From positions 2,937,898 to 3,001,897 of the forward strand of contig NZ_CP022707.1 in the NCBI RefSeq assembly GCF_025340265.1: a stretch of DNA of 64,000 bases, written 5' to 3'. Shown piece by piece: positions 63,896 to 64,000 of the stretch (position 1 is its first letter; every line of letters starts with the position of its first letter). The DNA comes from Novosphingobium sp. 9 (GTDB taxonomy: Bacteria > Pseudomonadota > Alphaproteobacteria > Sphingomonadales > Sphingomonadaceae). Below the pieces are notes generated by a model that made no database searches, was not told the origin of the DNA, and saw only the letters and a list, made by a program, of their open reading frames with translations. A program made the position numbers and the translations under genes.

Positions 63896-64000
63896 ATGAC
63901 AGCAACGTCAGCGGGTCATTCGTCGTCCGAGCGCGCCAGCGAGGCGCGCGCGGGTCAAGGTCAAGTCGCAGTAAGGAAGTCGAAGGCGGTGAAAGTGGCG
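63896..64000 (+). CDS. partial gene at the window edge, probably dnaA
   Basis: An open frame begins at an ATG with GGAG about nine bases upstream and stays open for 35 codons to the window end. The visible text (MTATSAGHSSSERASEARAG) is a low-complexity N-terminal extension and shows no domain. The dnaA call rests on gene order (mutM-rpsT-dnaA is common in sphingomonads) and the DnaA-box-like site upstream, and it is an inference. Confidence 0.4.
   Translation, partial: MTATSAGHSSSERASEARAGQGQVAVRKSKAVKVA

Noticed and set aside
1..64000. CRISPR arrays, rRNA and tRNA genes
   Set aside because: No regularly spaced repeats and no recognisable rRNA or tRNA sequence were found on reading both strands.

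Overview
The window looks like a chromosome segment of a GC-rich alphaproteobacterium of the order Sphingomonadales, most like Novosphingobium or a close relative. The basis is protein sequence style, the many TonB/porin/REP-type features, and the gene order dut-coaBC-ubiB-ubiE // mutM-rpsT-(dnaA?) at the right end. The genus is an inference. No rRNA, tRNA or CRISPR array was seen.

The left part (about 1-13,960) is visibly poorer in GC and has long, gene-poor AT-rich spacers. It carries an outer-membrane barrel protein, a probable small lipoprotein, a possible zinc-ribbon ORF, and then an alginate-type gene group: a PL7 alginate lyase with C-terminal RTX repeats (3074-4627), a phosphomannomutase/phosphoglucomutase (4811-6310), an outer-membrane TPR plus beta-barrel exporter-like protein (6361-8773, broken by two one-base shifts), an AlgX-like SGNH protein (8789-10279) and, divergently, an AlgL-like PL5 alginate lyase (10316-11395). 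The next gene, for a membrane protein, is cut by an IS630-family element. That element is followed by an IS5-family element and a second IS5 remnant, so the group ends in a three-part insertion-sequence scar (11867-13904). No polymerase or GDP-mannose dehydrogenase gene is visible. The group is therefore either the surviving end of a larger alginate locus or a compact export, modification and degradation module.

From about 13,970 onwards the sequence is ordinary high-GC backbone: a receiver/MarR-like regulator; hemH, a lone IorB-type molybdenum hydroxylase and an Mrp ATPase; hflK-hflC-degP; a class A penicillin-binding protein; msrB and a dienelactone-hydrolase-like lipoprotein separated by a large cloverleaf-shaped palindromic element; a DUF3857/transglutaminase protein; purU; a nitronate monooxygenase; catalase; a TonB-dependent receptor; an atypical OmpR-type regulator; lysC; ubiG; aroC; a NYN/LOTUS protein; a PAS-GGDEF protein; ahpC-ahpF; smr-mltA-timA // secB-murJ-trpS; a MOSC protein; dut-coaBC-ubiB-ubiE; mutM; rpsT; and the start of a gene that is probably dnaA.

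Three genes (the TPR-barrel gene twice, ahpF and coaBC) each need one extra base in a short G/C run to restore the expected protein. coaBC is essential, so this repeated pattern suggests base-deletion errors in the assembly as much as real mutations. REP-type inverted pairs occur at 39484-39582, 44979-45075 and 48099-48178. Strong terminators follow degP, katA, the OmpR-type regulator, secB, the DUF4136 gene and rpsT.
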